The notes beneath the pieces were generated by a model. It worked only from the letters and a program-made list of their open reading frames with translations, was not told the DNA's origin and did no database searches. Below, in pieces: positions 55,366 to 64,000 of a stretch of DNA of 64,000 nucleotides; within the stretch, counting starts at the first letter, position 1; each line of letters starts with the position of its first letter. Where the stretch lies: the NCBI GenBank assembly GCA_946902985.2, contig OX336388.2, positions 375,149,387 through 375,213,386 on the forward strand. Direction: 5' to 3'. Both the position numbers and the translations under genes were made by a program. This DNA comes from Meconema thalassinum. Taxonomy: Eukaryota > Arthropoda > Insecta > Orthoptera > Tettigoniidae.

Positions 55366-55735
55366 AAAGCTCACCACGGTGGGTGTGTGGTCAACGTGTC
55401 GGTCTACTAACCCCCAAACTTGCAGGTTCGCTCCTGGCCGTGGTACGTGATTTTTGAAAGGCGGCAAAAATTACGACACCATGTCATACGATGTCGACAT
55501 GCCAAAGAACCCATTTGAATTCATTAGGCCGTGTTCACCATGGCAACATTAATCTCGAGAGTTTCCACCAACACAAAGTTCCTCATTTTTCTACTAGAAA
55601 GCATAGATATCTAACCTCCTGACTTTCAGAGTGAATCAAGGAACAACGAAATTCGACATGCAAGCTAGCCTCTGGGTGTCAAATAACAAAGCTTGCATCC
55701 GGCACCCGAGGCCATACGATATTATTAGTATTATT
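55366..55735 (+). mobile_element. SINE S2, full copy
   Basis: Head CTCACCACGGTGGGTGTGTG and B box GCAGGTTCGCTCC, ending GGCACCCGAGGCCATACGAT with an ATT run. The best forward copy of the family. Confidence 0.85.
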
Positions 55736-55746
55736 ATTATTATATT

Positions 55747-55758
55747 CTTTCTTTCTTC

Positions 55759-55805
<47 letters not shown>
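55747..55805. repeat. (CTTT)n microsatellite and R6 head scrap
   Basis: About 14 CTTT units. Right after it (55806-55845) the R6 head appears inverted (GGCCGATAACCTAGTCATTA). Confidence 0.85.
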
Positions 55806-55889
55806 GGGCCGATAACCTAGTCATTAGGCCCCTTAAAACAACAATTATCAATTCATTCATTTCGTATAGGCCATCTATGGACCTCGTCA

Positions 55890-56350
55890 TTCCAACTGTC
55901 TCCTACTGGCTTTGATGTTTTCCAAGTACGACCGCATTCGTTCTCGGTGGACCTCCTTCCGTTCCTAAGTCAAATCATTCCCGTTTTCAGCTTCGCAAGC
56001 TTGAAATTTCCTTTTGAGAGGGGCGCGCTCCTGAATGTCTGTTAGTGTAATCCCCACTTCTTTCAGATCTTTATCCAGTTCAATGAACCAGGCCCATTTT
56101 GTTTTCCTCTCCTGAAAGTAAGTTATGTTGCGGTTGGTCAGTCTCGCTGGGCTCATTCGTTTCAATGGTCCAAAAGATAATATCCTTCTCTTCCGGATGA
56201 CGTCACTTATCTTCTCCACTTGAGTATATAGTTTATGGTTATGCCAGCTTCTGTATTCCCCAGTATCTTTGATGGGACCCAATACCTTTCTCAAAATTTT
56301 CCTCTCTTTGGCCTCCAGTTTTTCGACCAAGCATTTTTTGTTCAACGTGA
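55890..56350 (-). pseudogene. LINE-B C-terminal fragment
   Basis: The minus-strand frame reads KCLVEKLEAKERKILRKVLG, RKRRILSFGPLKRMSPARL and WFIELDKDLKEVGITLTDIQ, parallel to 2100-2480. The tail shifts frame below 55965. It is cut at its 5' side by a CTTT run. Confidence 0.75.
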
Positions 56351-56379
56351 GGCATTCTTTCTTTCTTTCTTTCTCTCTT

Positions 56380-56605
56380 CATTCGTTATACCCATCCATA
56401 GAGCAGGTTGGAACTTGTTTATTGGCTTGATGATTTTCGCCTTCGTCTCCTCCCAAAATGTCTTCATGAACTCACTGTTTTGCTTCTTGCGTTCTTCTGT
56501 CCATCTTGTGCTAGTCCTGCTGATAGATTTCACCCTAAATGTGTGTCTATTTACAGAGGTTCTGAAGATTTCTCGGTTCTTCATTATGTTCTTTCCGATG
56601 TTCAT
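56380..56605 (-). pseudogene. Second LINE-B tail fragment
   Basis: The minus strand carries TRWTEERKKQNSEFMKTFWE, the extreme C-terminus of LINE-B, and then a new tail. It lies head to tail with the previous fragment, separated by CTTT units (56355-56378). Confidence 0.55.
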
Positions 56606-56780
56606 CCCCTTTGTTTCCTACAGCCAATTCATTCTGGAATGTTTTGTATTAATTATATTGAAATGTAATGATTTCAGTCGGTCAAAACGACTTATACAAA
56701 TTTAATGGGTGGTTCTCTATTCCTGAAAAAAATTTACATGAGATAAATTCTTTTTTTTTCTTTCTTCTTTTTTTTTGCGT

Positions 56781-57114
56781 ATGGTTCTTAGTGCCGGGAG
56801 TGTCCGAGGACATGTTCGGCACGCCAGAGATTTATAGCTGCTTCTATGCGGACACCCATTGGGTGAGCTACAAGTACCGTCGTGTGTGGAGTGTTGTCTG
56901 GGGACGAAAGTGTTAATGTAAGGACGAGGAATTGGAATGTAGCGTCTGTGGCCTTTAATTAGGGACCAACCCCGGCATTTGCCTGGAAGGAAGATGGGAA
57001 ACCACAGAAAACCATCTTCAAGGTTGCCGGCAGGGGGATTAGAACATTCTCGCCTCCCGGATGGGAGCGACTGCCTGCAGCCACGCCGTAACGACCACAG
57101 CTAACTCAACCGGT
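56781..57114 (-). mobile_element. SINE S1 copy
   Basis: Minus-strand copy of S1. The tail (plus-strand GTGCCGGGAGTGTCCGAGG) is at the left and the damaged head (B-box area GGGATTAGAACATTC on the plus strand) at the right. Confidence 0.8.
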
Positions 57115-57176
57115 ATTAATCCTATTAATCGTGTTGACCAACCAAAAAAACATTAAATTTCTATTACAAAGGCAAC

Positions 57177-57320
57177 ATTGAACAAGTAGTTCCGTGAAGA
57201 ACTAAATAGTTTATTTTCATATATCCTACTTATGTTAATTGCCTCTATCAACATACAAAATTTCAGTTTGATTGCTGTAATAGATTCGTAGATATTGAGA
57301 ACCGTCTAAATATCTCAGCA
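57177..57320 (+). repeat. R7 fragment
   Basis: Matches 10160-10310 closely (AAGTAGTTCCGTGAAGAACT, AGATTCGTAGATATTGAGAA). Confidence 0.65.
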
Positions 57321-57435
57321 CAAATTGTGCCCAATTACATTAGGTAAGAAAACAAGTATTTAAACACCCTAACCTGAAAGAAATGTTACATGACAGCCTA
57401 TTTATTGCAAAATAAGACGCTTTTGAAAGGTTTAC

Positions 57436-57769
57436 TCCGAGTACCCCGCACCGTGACCGCAATGGAGAGCTGCAGCAAGTCCGGAGATCGAAGGTTTGAA
57501 TTCCACCCACCTCATTCTCGACCCTAAACATTACAGCTATAATCGTACAATACTACAATCCCCATAGAAACACAGGTCTGACGACCAAGATGTCCCTAGC
57601 CCATAAATGAATTGGCAACAACCAACACCGAGACGTGCTTGATAATATGACTCTCACTTCTGCGCCGTAACGTAGCGTTGATATGCAACCCTCATTACAG
57701 TAGTATATAGCAGTAAGCCTACATGATCGGGCGTTGCTATTTTTGATGAGCATGTAAAGCAAATTCATT
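57436..57769 (+). repeat. Local duplication, copy 2 (no SINE)
   Basis: The partner of 52075-52780. It lacks S1 and a ~45-bp piece near 57500. Confidence 0.8.
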
Positions 57770-57821
57770 AGGTTCCATTACATTCAGGATGAAGAAGCCT
57801 TTCGTGGCTTACTAAACAAAG

Positions 57822-58140
57822 TAGGTGGCAGCACGCCGGCCTCTCACCTCTGGGTCCGTGGTTCAAATCCCGGCGACTCCATGTGAGATCTGTGCTGGAC
57901 AAAACGGAGGCAGACAGGTTTTTATCCGGGTACTCCGGTTTTCCCTGTCAAAATTTCATTCCAGCAACACTCTCCACTATGATTTCTTTCATTTGTCATT
58001 CATTTAATCATTGCCCAAGAGGAGTGCGTCAGACCTCGGCAGCCGGCACAGTTCATATCCTCGCCGATAGATGGGGGCTTCATTCATTCCATTGCTGACC
58101 CGGTCGGAGACTGGAAGCAGGCTGTGGATTTTCATTTTCA
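57822..58140 (+). mobile_element. SINE S4, nearly complete
   Basis: Starts GTGGCAGCACGCCGGCCTC, just short of the family's 5' end, with B box GGTTCAAATCC, and ends GCTGTGGATTTTCATTTTC. Confidence 0.85.
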
Positions 58141-58458
58141 TTCCGAAAATAAGCCTAACTCAACTTAAGAGATGACCTTGATCGATTGTTCGGTTAGTCG
58201 ATTAATTAATCTATCAATCGTCTTCGATCAAATTAAAATTATTCAATTCATTGATTATGAATCGATTTATCGAACATCGATTTTTACCAGCTATCCTTCC
58301 TTCAATCAGAAATGAGACCAATTGAATATGATTCTCACATCCTGTACTTATTCTGCCAGTGAGAGTGTACACGAAGGCGATAACACAATGCCGTGACACA
58401 TGCTACGTTTCCTGAAAGTATGTTAACAATTAAAAATATACAACAAAATTAATAATAA
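58141..58458. other. No gene; AT-rich with TCGAT words
   Basis: Repeated ATCGAT/TTAATC words at 58175-58280, nothing recognisable. Ends in AATAATAA beside the LTR. Confidence 0.4.
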
Positions 58459-58889
58459 TGTTTTGGTATTCGTCCCTTTAAACGACTGCCGCTTGTAGAG
58501 ACACCAGTGTTCCTTTCTCTCCCGGAACGATTCCTGTTACCATGCGGTAGCCAGGAGATGCTCGCTGGTTATGGTGTTCGGTTTAGCAGAATTCAAAAAT
58601 ATTACGTTACACACACACAATGATATTTAAACTATATATTTACACATATTAAACAACAAAATACACTGGCTGTAGCCGTGATGGCCACGATTTAGTTCGT
58701 TCCCTTTCAAGCTGCGCCATGCTTGATCTGATGTCAGTCAGCCATGTGCTGCGTGCTACGAGCAGACTGGGGTCGCGCCGGGTCACATGATCACGCGGCC
58801 GGCCCGCTGAGGCTCGAGACAGGGCGACAAGGAAGTGCTGCCAAGAGCAACGCAGCGGAGCACTGAGTAACTACCAACATACCGCCACA
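58459..58889 (-). repeat. Probable 3' LTR of the BEL/Pao element (431 bp)
   Basis: On the minus strand it begins TGTGGCGGTATGTTGG and ends ATACCAAAACA, so it has TG...CA borders. It lies ~320 bp past the pol stop. The 5' LTR is outside the window, so the ends cannot be confirmed by comparison. No strong polypurine tract was seen at 58890-58910, which lowers confidence. Confidence 0.55.
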
Positions 58890-59206
58890 CCTAAATGTAT
58901 CACATTTAACAACTGTCAGAAAATGATTGATTTACATGAATCAACAGTAGTAAATTAAAGTTCTTTCACCACCAGTCCGTATGGATCACCGAATACAAAA
59001 CACACACAAGCCCCACCAAAACAACATAGGAACAAAAATACACAACCTATAGTAATGACAATGAAATGAACATGTTAAATCATACAATAAGAAGGTTCAA
59101 CACTATACACAAACAAGAAAGTACACTGGTCAAAAATGAACTCTTGCGACACAAGAATAAAGTAATTAACTGAATCACAAGATGACACTGAAAGTAATTG
59201 CACATA
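58890..59206 (-). other. 3' untranslated part of the BEL/Pao element
   Basis: AT-rich sequence between the pol stop and the LTR. No envelope-like frame seen. Confidence 0.5.
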
Positions 59207-62200
59207 TCAGTCTTGAATTGGCAATGGACATAGTTTATGTACAGAACGCTTCACAATTCCACTGCTGGTACGAATGGTGACTGCACGCACTCGTCCATCC
59301 TTCCCAGGATATGTTTCCTCGACCGTTGCAAGCCTCCAAGAAAGAGGAGGAGTGTTGTCGTCCTTAACCAACACGACAGTTCCAGGCTGAAGGTTAGGCT
59401 GACTCGTCAACCATTTCTGCCGCTGTTGCAAGCTATTAAGATAGTCATTAGACCATTGTCTCCAAAACTTCTGCTGCAGCGCTTGAATGTAGCGCCATCT
59501 GGAAGTATAACAGTGCACACCATCTCTAAGGTCAGGTTCAGGGAAGGATAACAAGGGAGCACCTATTAGAAAGTGGCCAGGAGTTAAGTATGATGGTTCA
59601 TCAGGGTCGTCCGATAGACTAACGAGCGGACGTGAGTTCAGGCATGCTTCTATTTGGCAAAGTAGAGTGTACATCTCGTCATACGTCAAGCTGGCATTGC
59701 CAGCTGTTCTTCTTAAATGGTGTTTCATGGATTTAACTCCAGCTTCCCACAAACCACCGAAGTGTGGCGAATCAGGAGGAATGAAATGCCAAGTGAATCC
59801 TTCTTGGGCTGCGTTGTTCAGCATTTCTATCTTCCACTGCTCGGACTGGTGCACTCTCAACAATTCATTTCTAGCCCCTACAAAGTTAGTAGCATTATCA
59901 CTGTATAGATTTGCACACCTTCCCCTCCTGGCTGCAAATCTCCGTAAGGCGGCGATGAAAGCCTGTGTAGTCAAGTCACGAACCAATTCCAAGTGTATCG
60001 CCTTGGTGCAAAGGCAAACGAACAACGCTACATAGCATTTTACCTTGACCTTGCTCCTGGTAGCACCCTGTTTAATGTACAGCGGGCCAGCGTAGTCAAC
60101 TCCCGTGTTCAAGAATGGCCGTGATGGAGTCACTCGAGGCGATGGTAGCTGTCCCATGAGTTGAGTGGCTGTAGTGGCTCGTAGTCTAAAACACTTCAAA
60201 CACTTGTGAATGACAGTCCGTATCACTTTCTTTATGCCTACTATCCAATATCTGGACCTAAGTGAAGCCGTTACATGATTAGCACCAGCATGCAGCAGAC
60301 GAACATGCTCATCAGCCATAATCAACTGGGTTACATTGTGACGCTGAAGTAATATGATCTGGTGCCTTTCTGCAAATGGTTTCAACGAGTTTTGTAGGCG
60401 ACCACCTACTCGTAATAAGTCGTTCCCGTCTAAGAAGGGGTTCAGATTTCTTATTGCACTTTGCTGTGAAACTGATGAGTTTGACTTCAACTCGCCTATT
60501 TCCCGTGCGAATGTCACACGTTGAGCAAGCTTGATACACGTCTGAAGGCCAGTCTCAAGCTCTTCTGCAGATAGTGGTCCCGTTTTTCTTACGTTGTGTC
60601 TTCTGGAATTGAACATAAATCTGTTGCAATAAGCCATTACTCTCTGTAGGCGACGGAGGGATGAGAACCTCGTCGTGATTTCATCTGATGGAGTAGCACT
60701 AACTAGACATTGTACCGTATCCCTACTTTCTGGAAGTTCACCTGCAGAGTCCTTCGAGTCCCTAGTGGGCCAGCTACTTAAATCCTGTAGTAACCATGCC
60801 GGACCATGCCACCACTGTTGATTACACCGCAGTCTGAGTGGTCCTTCTCCCCTTGAAAGAATATCGGAAGGGTTATCTTCTGACATCACGTGACCCCACT
60901 TGGCTCTTCCAGTCAATTGCTGTATCTCGGAGACACGGTTGGCGACGAACGTTTTCCATTTTGTTGGTTCAGCTGCAAGCCACGATAGTACAATTGTCGA
61001 GTCAGTCCACAAGAACATGTGGTCAATTTTCAGGTTTAAGGTGTTGGTAGTCTTATCAACCAGACGTGCCAACAAAAGAGCTCCACACAGTTCTAACCTA
61101 GGTAAGGACTGTTGTTTCAGAGGAGCCACTCTGGATTTTGAACATACCAACTTTACTGAAACTTCCCCGAGTTGGTTGGTGCTTCGAATGTAAACACACG
61201 CTCCATAGGCCCGTTCAGAAGCGTCTGAGAAACCATGAACTTGTATGAGGATCACCCTTCCCGCAGAGAGAATCAACCTGTCGACATGAATGTTATTTAG
61301 AGCTGGAAGATCAGTGAAGATTTCGATCCAGCCTTCAAGTAACGGAGATGGTAGTGGTTCATCCCATCCTAATTTTTCTTGCCATAATTGTTGCATGAAA
61401 ATTTTACACCTCACAATTACTGGTCCTATCAGCCCAAGGGGATCAAATATAGAAGCTATAATTGAAAGTACCTTCCGTTTTGTGGGCCTTCCACTGTTCT
61501 CCTTGATGTGGACCTCAAACTGGAACTTGTCAAGAAAGGGATGCCATAGTAATCCTAGCGTTCTGATGTTGTCTTCCTTATCAAATCGTAGTGGTAACTG
61601 TGATTCTCGGAGTTCTTTAGGTATAGTCTCAAGTACAGCCGCGTGATTCGACGTCCACTTGCGGAGCGGGAACCCTCCTCGTTGCAGCAACTCTTGTAGT
61701 TCTCCTCGTAGCTGTATAGCATTTTCCACAGTGTCGCTACCACACAATACATCGTCCATGTAAAAATCCCGTTTCAATACGCAAGATGCTGTAGGAAACG
61801 CATGTGCTTCTTCTTCAGCCAGCTGGGTTAGACATCTTGTGGCTAGGAAGGACGCTGAAGAAGTACCGTATGTTACAGTCTTTAGTTGGTATGTGCGTAG
61901 AAGCTCAGATGGATGTTTTCGCCACAGTATGCGCTGTAAGTTAACATCTTCGTCGTCTACTCTGATCTGACGGTACATTTTTGTAACGTCTGCCGTCATC
62001 GCAATCTGATGAGTACGAAACCTTGTCACAATTGATAGCAGATCTTGTTGAACGGTAGGTCCCACCGCCAGAGTGTCATTAAGTGAAACGCCGTTGTCAG
62101 TTTTGCAGGAAGCATCGAATACAACTCGTGTTTTAGTAGTGGTACTCTCAACCTTCAATTCTGCATGATGAGGGAGATAGCAGCATGCTTCTTCGTCCTT

Positions 62201-64000
62201 GCTTATATCTGGAACCAACTTTATATGACCCAGGATCTCATACTCCTCCATGAATCTCACGTAATCTGCACGCAGATCAGGTCTCTTCTCGAATCTCTGT
62301 TCCAGTAGTCTGAATCGTTTCTCCGCTATTTTGTAAGATTTTCCAAGTTGTGGACTTTCTTCCCTTGTAGGTAATCTTACACTGAAACGTCCGCTGTCGT
62401 CCCGCTTGGTGTGAGTTGTGAAATGCTCCTCGCAATACTGCTCTTCCTTGGTTAAGTTGGTTCTTCTAGTTGTCACTTCTTCTATCGACCAGAATTTTTC
62501 CATCTTCCTGTCGAGGTCATCGTCCTGTCTAAGGAAAAATGATGAAGTGGGTGGTGCTTCCGCCTTCTTACTGGTCCGATCCTGGGATTTTATAGGACCT
62601 GACAGTATCCATCCCAGGGCGGTATTCTTCAAAATGGGTAATTCATCGCAATTTTTCCGCCACCCTTCTCGCAACAGCTGCATGAAAATCTCTGCACCGA
62701 TGAGCATATCTACTGATCCCGGCTCGTTGAAGTGAGGATCCGCTAATGTGATATCTTTAGGTAGGTTCCACGATTTGCAATCAACATAGTTTGCCGGAAT
62801 ATTGCCTGTTATGTGAGGGAGTATAGAACATGTGATAACAGTTTCAAAATTGGACACGTTAGAACTGATACGAACATCAACACTTTGAGATGCAGTGACC
62901 GCAGTGTTATTTATACCACTAATTGGAATACAGCTTCTGTGTCGTTGCAACTTAAGCTTACTTGCAAGTGACTCAGTTATAAAATGGGACTGTGATCCAT
63001 TGTCGAGTAGCGCTCGGCACTGGTGAACTCTACCATTGTTGTCTGCCACTCCTATTACTGCAGTAGACAGCATTATTTGTGACTGTGGCTTGAATTTAAG
63101 TGTGCAGTAACTTGCCTTACTATGCCCTCCTTCGTCTTCTCGAATACCTCTACCAGCTAGGGCATCCCTGTCTGTAGTCGTTTGACTGTTTGTGGGACTG
63201 TCGAAATGAATTAGGGTATGATGTCTGCCTTGGCATCTCTTACACCTATCAGATTTGCATATGCTGACATTATGATGTCTAAAACAGTTAAAGCACAGAC
63301 CCTTCCTTTTGACAAAATCATACCGTTGTCTTACGCTAGCCTTCAGAAAACCCTCACACCGATGTACCGGGTGATCTGCATCACAAAAATCACACTTCCC
63401 CCTTGTAGATACGTATGAGCTAATTCGACCTGGATTGTCATTGTTCCTCACATGTTGATTCTTGGGTGGATTTGCTGTGTTCCCCCTTTGTTCCCGTGCT
63501 GCCATCATTAGCTCCAACACTTGTGCCCTCTCTTCCAAAAACGTGGATACCTCAGTGAGTCTTGGAAAATTATCGCTGGGAGCCTTCATTTCATACTCTT
63601 TACGGGTAGCGGGATCTAACTTATCTAACATCAGCTGCTGAAGTAAGACTTCATGTAGCGGCACTGAAAGGTTGAGATTTTGAATAGCATTCAAATTGCT
63701 TACTAAGTGGTTGTTCAGTTTCCTAAGATCAGATGCTGTGTCTTTGTGACAATTAGGTAACGACAACAGAGCCTTGATGTGTTGTGTTGCTATCAATTTT
63801 CTGTTGTTGTACCTCTTGCACACGATTTCCCAAGCTACTGGAAAGTTAGGGTTAGAAATAGGAATATTTTGAATCAGTTGGTGAGGTTCACCCTTAAGTG
63901 CGGACAGTAGATAGTGGAAACGTTGGATGTTTGATAGTTTTAAATTATCAACAATTAATGCCTGAAAGGTGTCCTGGAAGTGTGTCCACGTCTCATATTG
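59207..64000 (-). CDS. BEL/Pao gag-pol polyprotein, partial, uninterrupted
   Basis: The open frame runs through the right edge (1,597 residues visible; numbering from 64000), so the start lies outside; the codon at 63823 is an internal GTG. Order: gag C-terminal half (~1-190, LSALKGEPHQLIQNIP); Cys/His knuckles (~200-260: CDFC, CFNC, CKRC); aspartic protease (~330, LLDNGSQS); RT with YMDD (747-750); RNase H (~923, GFSDASE); integrase zinc region (~1230, HVRLLHAG...CLKCF); and integrase core with D in GVDYAGP (~1300), D in YSDNATNF (~1367) and E in GGLWEAG (~1415). A C-terminal domain follows (~1480-1597, PGTVVLVKDD). The order and the variant motifs are those of Pao-type elements. No stops or shifts, so a young copy. 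Confidence 0.93.
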   Translation of the reverse strand, partial: QYETWTHFQDTFQALIVDNLKLSNIQRFHYLLSALKGEPHQLIQNIPISNPNFPVAWEIVCKRYNNRKLIATQHIKALLSLPNCHKDTASDLRKLNNHLVSNLNAIQNLNLSVPLHEVLLQQLMLDKLDPATRKEYEMKAPSDNFPRLTEVSTFLEERAQVLELMMAAREQRGNTANPPKNQHVRNNDNPGRISSYVSTRGKCDFCDADHPVHRCEGFLKASVRQRYDFVKRKGLCFNCFRHHNVSICKSDRCKRCQGRHHTLIHFDSPTNSQTTTDRDALAGRGIREDEGGHSKASYCTLKFKPQSQIMLSTAVIGVADNNGRVHQCRALLDNGSQSHFITESLASKLKLQRHRSCIPISGINNTAVTASQSVDVRISSNVSNFETVITCSILPHITGNIPANYVDCKSWNLPKDITLADPHFNEPGSVDMLIGAEIFMQLLREGWRKNCDELPILKNTALGWILSGPIKSQDRTSKKAEAPPTSSFFLRQDDDLDRKMEKFWSIEEVTTRRTNLTKEEQYCEEHFTTHTKRDDSGRFSVRLPTREESPQLGKSYKIAEKRFRLLEQRFEKRPDLRADYVRFMEEYEILGHIKLVPDISKDEEACCYLPHHAELKVESTTTKTRVVFDASCKTDNGVSLNDTLAVGPTVQQDLLSIVTRFRTHQIAMTADVTKMYRQIRVDDEDVNLQRILWRKHPSELLRTYQLKTVTYGTSSASFLATRCLTQLAEEEAHAFPTASCVLKRDFYMDDVLCGSDTVENAIQLRGELQELLQRGGFPLRKWTSNHAAVLETIPKELRESQLPLRFDKEDNIRTLGLLWHPFLDKFQFEVHIKENSGRPTKRKVLSIIASIFDPLGLIGPVIVRCKIFMQQLWQEKLGWDEPLPSPLLEGWIEIFTDLPALNNIHVDRLILSAGRVILIQVHGFSDASERAYGACVYIRSTNQLGEVSVKLVCSKSRVAPLKQQSLPRLELCGALLLARLVDKTTNTLNLKIDHMFLWTDSTIVLSWLAAEPTKWKTFVANRVSEIQQLTGRAKWGHVMSEDNPSDILSRGEGPLRLRCNQQWWHGPAWLLQDLSSWPTRDSKDSAGELPESRDTVQCLVSATPSDEITTRFSSLRRLQRVMAYCNRFMFNSRRHNVRKTGPLSAEELETGLQTCIKLAQRVTFAREIGELKSNSSVSQQSAIRNLNPFLDGNDLLRVGGRLQNSLKPFAERHQIILLQRHNVTQLIMADEHVRLLHAGANHVTASLRSRYWIVGIKKVIRTVIHKCLKCFRLRATTATQLMGQLPSPRVTPSRPFLNTGVDYAGPLYIKQGATRSKVKVKCYVALFVCLCTKAIHLELVRDLTTQAFIAALRRFAARRGRCANLYSDNATNFVGARNELLRVHQSEQWKIEMLNNAAQEGFTWHFIPPDSPHFGGLWEAGVKSMKHHLRRTAGNASLTYDEMYTLLCQIEACLNSRPLVSLSDDPDEPSYLTPGHFLIGAPLLSFPEPDLRDGVHCYTSRWRYIQALQQKFWRQWSNDYLNSLQQRQKWLTSQPNLQPGTVVLVKDDNTPPLSWRLATVEETYPGKDGRVRAVTIRTSSGIVKRSVHKLCPLPIQD

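Noticed and set aside
59237..63418. Frames of 60-120 codons on both strands within the BEL/Pao region
   Set aside because: Shadows of the gag-pol frame.

Overview
The window is eukaryotic nuclear DNA from an arthropod, most likely an insect with a large repeat-rich genome. The signs are an intact Tc1 transposon, mariner derivatives, a BEL/Pao retrotransposon, LINE fragments with (AAT)n tails, many tRNA-derived SINEs, and TTAGG-like repeats (TTAGG is the usual insect telomere unit). I found no convincing single-copy host gene with introns. Almost every stretch that can be explained is a mobile element, often nested in another. I cannot name the species. SINE and repeat labels (S1-S8, R6-R11) are local to this report.

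Layout. 1-3.4 kb: decayed LINEs of two types, one encoding a restriction-like endonuclease, one of these split by a TA-flanked MITE. 3.6-7.3 kb: SINEs, including a SINE inside a SINE with a 15-bp target duplication. 7.4-14.4 kb: degenerate repeat arrays and no genes. 14.4-20.3 kb: three mariner-type remnants and a ~163-bp satellite array of about 14 units. 20.8-23.9 kb: further repeats, a hairpin and a chimeric SINE. 23.98-25.44 kb: a complete Tc1 (DD34E) transposon with an intact 354-codon transposase, next to a second copy of a 676-bp mariner derivative. 26-29 kb: interspersed repeats.

29,027-47,006 is the outstanding feature: a 17,980-bp insertion that is almost wholly one palindrome. Two ~8.97-kb arms, apparently more than 99.9% identical, flank a 39-bp spacer. 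It is bounded by a 6-bp direct repeat (GGTGTG) and interrupts a LINE reading frame that resumes on the far side, so it behaves as a transposed unit and not only as an assembly fold. Each arm carries a 290-codon ORF with a FLYWCH-type zinc finger, a tRNA-Leu(UAA) gene, arrays of GTGGGAGCAAA, TTAGG/TGAGG arrays, a 226-bp tandem repeat and several old SINEs. The FLYWCH genes are transcribed outward from the centre. Size, 6-bp duplication and 5'-AG end recall Maverick/Polinton elements, but I see no Maverick genes (no protein-primed DNA polymerase, integrase, ATPase or capsid).

47-58 kb: an RTE-like LINE end, more SINEs, a local duplication with a SINE present in one copy only, and LINE fragments. 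58.46 kb to the window end: the 3' LTR and an uninterrupted gag-pol frame of a BEL/Pao retrotransposon on the minus strand, cut by the right edge.
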